NCBI GenBank assembly: GCA_902826945.1
Contig: CADEGS010000180.1
Span: 1 to 9,246, forward strand
Direction of reading: 5' to 3'
DNA: 9,246 nt
Origin: an uncultured bacterium
GTDB taxonomy: Bacteria > Planctomycetota > UBA1135 > GCA-002686595
The position numbers were made by a program, and so were the translations under genes. Under the pieces are notes generated by a model. The model was not told the origin of the DNA and made no database searches. It was given only the letters and a program-made list of their open reading frames with translations. Below, one piece after another: positions 6,363 to 9,246 of this stretch (position 1 is the stretch's first letter; every line of letters starts with the position of its first letter).

Positions 6363-7597
6363 GCGCGCGCCCGCTCGCGCGGCGCCTCGCGCTGGCCCTC
6401 GTCTCCGCGCTCCTCGCGCTCGCGGCCGGCGAGGCGCTCGCGCGCCTCGTGCTCGGCGCGCGCTTCCGGCCCGACGTCGTGACCGACCTGCCGATGAACG
6501 CCTGCGTGACGTTCGACCCCGAGCTCGGCTGGCGCAACCGCGCCGGCCTGCGCGCCGAGGCGACCGGGCCGACGCTGCAGTTCCCGGTCTTCCGCTACCG
6601 CGTGACGATCAACGCGCGCGGGCTGCGCGACCGCGAGCACGCGCTCGCGCCGGCGCCCGGCGTGACGCGCATCGTGCTGCTCGGCGACTCGTTCGCGTGG
6701 GGCTGGGGCGTGGACGACGGGCGCTCGTTCGCGGACGTGCTCGAGGAGCGTCTCGGCCCCGCGGTCGAGGTCGTGAACCTCGGCGTGCCCGGCTACTCGA
6801 CCGACCAGGAGCTCCTGTGGCTCGAGCGCGAGGGCCTGCTCTACCGCCCCGACCTCGTGCTCCTGTGCCTGCTCCTGAACGACGTCGAGGGCACGCACGA
6901 CCTGCTGCGCGACGGGCTCGGGAAGCCGCGCCTCGCGCCGCTCCCGGCCGACTCCGGCGGCGGCTTCGCCTGGCAGAACCGCCCCGTGACGAACGGTCCG
7001 GGCGCGGCCTCGTTCGCCGAGGGTCCGCTGGACCGGCTGCGCCGGCGGTCGGCGCTCGCGCGCCTGCTCGGCGGCGGCGCGCGCGCGGTCGTGCGGCCGG
7101 AGATCGAGAGCGAGTGGTCGCAGCTCCCGCCCGAGGAGGTGCGCGCGCTCCTGCTCGAGCAGGAGTGGCCCTTCTTCGACGAGGCGCGGATCGAGCGCTT
7201 CACCGCCGAGCTGGTCGATCCCGCCGCGCCCGTGCACGAGTGCCTGCGCCGCCTGCGCGCCGCCGCCGCGGACGCCGGCGCCTCCCTGTGCGCCTTCTCG
7301 GTCGCGCACTACCACGACTACTACCTGAGCGTGCCGGGCAAGCCCGAGCCGCCCGAGGTCGCGGCGGCCGCGGCGGCCGGCGTCCCCTACCGCACGCGGC
7401 TCGCGACGCGCCTGGCGCAGGCGGGCGAGGCGCTCGGCTTCGCCACGCTCTCGGTCGACCAGGCGATGCTCGACGCCGTGCACGCGGGCCGACTGCTCAA
7501 CGTCGGCGACGGCCACCTGAACGAGGACGGCAACGCGCTCGTCGCGGCCGAGCTCGAGGCCTGGGTGCGGCGCTGGCTGGAGACGCGCCCGCGCTGA
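6359..7597 (+). CDS. Membrane-anchored SGNH/GDSL-family hydrolase, copy B (tandem paralogue)
   Basis: This 412-residue paralogue of the preceding gene starts at TTG 6359. An N-terminal helix (about 9-24) is followed by the same conserved segment (ACVTFDPELGWRN at 48-60) and all catalytic blocks: LLGDSFAWGWGV (107-118) with S111, NLGVPGYSTDQE (140-151), LNDVEG (173-178) with N174, and NVGDGHLNEDGN (381-392) with D384 and H386. By hand alignment the stretch from GDS to GKPRL.P is about 72% identical to copy A (62 of 86), and DNA similarity there is also strong. The middle third diverges, which suggests different substrates with the same chemistry. A conserved HD(P/Y)YL.(I/V)PG stretch sits in both near 317-326 and 325-334. 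No intergenic space separates the copies, so one message and coupled translation are likely. The stop is 3 bases from the stop of a convergent gene. Confidence 0.87.
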   Translation: MSARPLARRLALALVSALLALAAGEALARLVLGARFRPDVVTDLPMNACVTFDPELGWRNRAGLRAEATGPTLQFPVFRYRVTINARGLRDREHALAPAPGVTRIVLLGDSFAWGWGVDDGRSFADVLEERLGPAVEVVNLGVPGYSTDQELLWLEREGLLYRPDLVLLCLLLNDVEGTHDLLRDGLGKPRLAPLPADSGGGFAWQNRPVTNGPGAASFAEGPLDRLRRRSALARLLGGGARAVVRPEIESEWSQLPPEEVRALLLEQEWPFFDEARIERFTAELVDPAAPVHECLRRLRAAAADAGASLCAFSVAHYHDYYLSVPGKPEPPEVAAAAAAGVPYRTRLATRLAQAGEALGFATLSVDQAMLDAVHAGRLLNVGDGHLNEDGNALVAAELEAWVRRWLETRPR

Positions 7598-7600
7598 GCG

Positions 7601-8836
7601 TCACTCGCCCAGCGCGACCTGCGCCAGCCGCTCGAGCACCGGCTCGAGCCGCCCCGAGGCGCGCGTGTCGTCCGTGTTGAGCTCGAGCGCGATCGCGAGC
7701 GAGCGCTCGGGGAACCAGGCGCAGGCGGCCTGGTAGCCGAGCATGAAGCCGGTGTGGCCGCGCGCCGGGCCGAGCGCCGTGTCCCACAGGAGCACGCCCA
7801 GGCCGTAGCGCAGGCCCGGGCCGAGCGCGGAGGCGTCCGCGGCGTCGGCGAGCATCGGCGCCAGCGCTCCCTCGGGCAGCGCCGCGCCGGAGAAGAGCGC
7901 GCGCGCCCAGCGCGCCAGGTCGCGCGGCGTCTGCGCCCAGCCGCCGCCGCACCACTCGAACTGCGGGTTGTAGGTGAAGACGCCGCGCTCGAGCGCGCGC
8001 GGGCCGACGCCGAACGAGCGCCCGAGCACGACGTGCCCCTGCACCATCCCCGGCACGTCGCGGCGATCGGAGGGCAGCGTGCCCTGCAGGTCCAGCGGCT
8101 CGAGGAACGCGCGCCGCACGTGCTCGTAGAAGGGCTCGCCGGTGACGCGCTCGAGCACCATGCCGACCACGACGTAGTTCGTGTCGGCGTAGCTCCAGCC
8201 CGCGCCCGGCGCGAAGAGCGGCTCGTCGTCGAAGACGAAGGCGCACAGCTCCATCGGCGTCCAGCGGCGCTCGGGGTCGGCGACCAGCGCCTGCGCGAAC
8301 GCGGGCTCGAACTCGTAGCGGCGCAGGCCGCTCTGGTGGCGCAAGCACTGGCGCAGCGTGAAATCGCGCGCGTTCGCCAGGCGCTCGAAGCCCTCGACGT
8401 CGCCCAGGAAGGTCCAGGCGCGCTCGTCGAGGTCGAGCTCCCCGCGCGCCGCCAGGCGCAGCGCGGCGGCGGCGACGAAGGTCTTGCCGACGCTGCCCGT
8501 GAGCATGCGCCCCTCGGGCGCGAGCGCGCCGGGCTCGTCCTGCGAGGCGACGCCGGCGGCGAGCGCGACCGTCTCGCCGCCGGGCAGCACGCAGGCGAGC
8601 GAGGCGCCCGGCAACCCGCGCTCGGCGATCCAGGCGCCGAGCGCGGCCTCGAGCCGCTCGCGGACGCGCGCGGGCGCGAGCGCCGGGGCGTCCGGCGCCG
8701 CGGCGCTCGCCTGCGGGAGCGGTCCGCCGGCGGCGAGCGCGCCGCGGGCGGCCGGCGCGCCGGCGAGGAGCAGCAGGGCCAGCGGGACGAGGGACGCGCG
8801 CGGGCGCGCGGGAGCGGGCGGGCAGGAGAGAGACAT
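7601..8836 (-). CDS. Secreted beta-lactamase-family serine hydrolase (PBP-like, PF00144)
   Basis: This 411-residue protein belongs to the beta-lactamase/D-Ala-D-Ala carboxypeptidase-like serine hydrolase family. From ATG 8836 it has a signal peptide: Arg-containing n-region, hydrophobic LVPLALLLLAG (16-26) and a likely cut near ALA (33-35). Motif 1 is SVGK (115-118), carrying the nucleophile Ser and general-base Lys. Motif 2 is YAD (216-218) in SYADTNYVVVG, where Y-x-N or Y-x-D occurs in relatives. Motif 3 is HTG (361-363). Between them are LRHQSGL (165-171) and GGGWAQTPRDLARWA (297-311), both usual for the family. Substrates in this family include peptidoglycan peptides, D-amino-acid peptides and esters, so activity cannot be assigned; the fold alone does not imply antibiotic resistance. 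ATG 8836 is preferred over GTG 8845 because GAGG lies 8 bases upstream of the ATG. It follows hutH by 63 bases on the same strand and may share its transcript. Confidence 0.9.
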   Translation of the reverse strand: MSLSCPPAPARPRASLVPLALLLLAGAPAARGALAAGGPLPQASAAAPDAPALAPARVRERLEAALGAWIAERGLPGASLACVLPGGETVALAAGVASQDEPGALAPEGRMLTGSVGKTFVAAAALRLAARGELDLDERAWTFLGDVEGFERLANARDFTLRQCLRHQSGLRRYEFEPAFAQALVADPERRWTPMELCAFVFDDEPLFAPGAGWSYADTNYVVVGMVLERVTGEPFYEHVRRAFLEPLDLQGTLPSDRRDVPGMVQGHVVLGRSFGVGPRALERGVFTYNPQFEWCGGGWAQTPRDLARWARALFSGAALPEGALAPMLADAADASALGPGLRYGLGVLLWDTALGPARGHTGFMLGYQAACAWFPERSLAIALELNTDDTRASGRLEPVLERLAQVALGE

Positions 8837-8844
8837 CGGCAGCA

Positions 8845-8848
8845 CCTC
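8845..8848 (-). promoter_or_regulatory. Shine-Dalgarno supporting ATG 8836 of the serine hydrolase
   Basis: The minus strand carries GAGG 8 bases before ATG 8836. The alternative GTG codon at 8845-8843 overlaps this element, so it could not use it. The signal peptide is intact from either start. Confidence 0.5.
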
Positions 8849-8899
8849 GCCGCCCGCTGCGCGCGCGGCGGCGCTCGATTTCGGATTCGCGCGCGTCCC

Positions 8900-9246
8900 T
8901 TACGCTTCGAGCGGCCCGGTCGCGCGCTCGACCGCCGCCAGGAAGGCCGGCGCGCACAGCACCTCGCGCGCGCGCTCGAGGTCGGCGTGCAGGTAGCGGT
9001 CGGCGTCGAGCGCCGGCACGCTCGCGCGCAGGTGCTCGTACGCCGCCTGCGCGCCTGGGCCGGCGGTGACCTCGGGGTGGAACTCGCGCGCCTGGGCGGC
9101 GCACAGGAGCTCGATCGCCAGCACGCGCTCGACGTTGTCGCAGATCGAGCGCAGCTTGCGCGCGGCCGTGACGCCCATCGAGACGTGGTCCTCCTGGTTG
9201 GCGCTGGTCGGGATCGTGTCCACCGAGGCCGGGTGCGCGAGGATCT
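8900..9246 (-). CDS. hutH: Histidine ammonia-lyase, C-terminal part (5' end beyond window)
   Basis: HutH deaminates histidine to urocanate and ammonia, the first step of histidine degradation, in the cytoplasm. The reading frame enters from the right edge and gives 114 visible codons before TAA at 8902-8900. The decisive stretch is ILAHPASVDTIPTSANQED (first 19 visible residues) followed by HVSMG, the highly conserved C-terminal active-site region, including the Glu of NQEDH that takes part in catalysis. LRSICDNVERVLAIELLCAAQA (30-51) then forms the usual long helix. About a fifth of the usual ~510 residues is visible. The Ala-Ser-Gly triad that forms the MIO cofactor lies outside, so this part alone shows the family but not full activity; phenylalanine and tyrosine ammonia-lyases share the fold, but SANQEDHVSMG fits HutH best. 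The same-strand serine hydrolase follows after 63 bases. Confidence 0.95.
   Translation of the reverse strand, partial: ILAHPASVDTIPTSANQEDHVSMGVTAARKLRSICDNVERVLAIELLCAAQAREFHPEVTAGPGAQAAYEHLRASVPALDADRYLHADLERAREVLCAPAFLAAVERATGPLEA

Noticed and set aside
8183..8191. YAD instead of YxN in the serine hydrolase as a defective motif
   Set aside because: Y-x-D in the SYxDTNY context is a common variant in this hydrolase family, and the Ser-x-x-Lys and HTG motifs are intact.
8848..8873. 7-bp GC hairpin between hutH and the serine hydrolase as a terminator
   Set aside because: CGCCGCC and GGCGGCG pair across 12 bases but no T tract follows, and such pairings are common by chance at this GC content.
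7497..9104. 535-codon minus-strand frame across the serine hydrolase and hutH
   Set aside because: It is a shifted frame of two genes with clear motifs and shows only Arg/Ala/Gly-rich sequence.

Overview
The window is very GC-rich (clearly above 70% by eye, with G or C at nearly every third codon position) and has ordinary bacterial gene organisation. The best clue to the host is the gene at 2354-4984: an ECF-type sigma factor followed by one membrane helix and repeated carboxypeptidase-regulatory-like beta domains. From memory this architecture is typical of high-GC Planctomycetota. The paired membrane-anchored SGNH hydrolases fit the same group. This assignment is inference, not proof. No tRNA, rRNA, CRISPR array or insertion sequence was seen.

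Both edges carry histidine-degradation genes on the minus strand. The left edge (1-446) is the N-terminal third of urocanate hydratase, HutU. The right edge (8900-9246) is the C-terminus of histidine ammonia-lyase, HutH. These enzymes catalyse consecutive steps and are often adjacent, but here about 8.4 kb of unrelated genes on both strands lies between them.

From left to right the interior holds: an orphan VapB-type antitoxin (574-780, +); a PLP-dependent Cys/Met-metabolism enzyme (834-2156, -); the sigma-TM-beta-repeat fusion (2354-4984, +); two tandem paralogous SGNH/GDSL hydrolases joined by a TTGA stop/start overlap (5085-6362 and 6359-7597, +); and a secreted beta-lactamase-family serine hydrolase (7601-8836, -). 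The last converges on the second SGNH gene with only 3 bases between stop codons and lies directly downstream of hutH.

The PLP enzyme and the sigma fusion are divergent and share a 197-base intergenic region. The SGNH pair is a translationally coupled two-gene unit with its own promoter-like sequence. That sequence and the one before vapB have the same geometry, TTG-type -35, 17-base spacer, -10, then 7 bases to ATG, which suggests leaderless transcription. The most interesting hypothesis is that the anchored sigma factor senses the envelope through its outer beta domains and controls envelope-ester enzymes such as the neighbouring SGNH pair. Only gene order supports that link.
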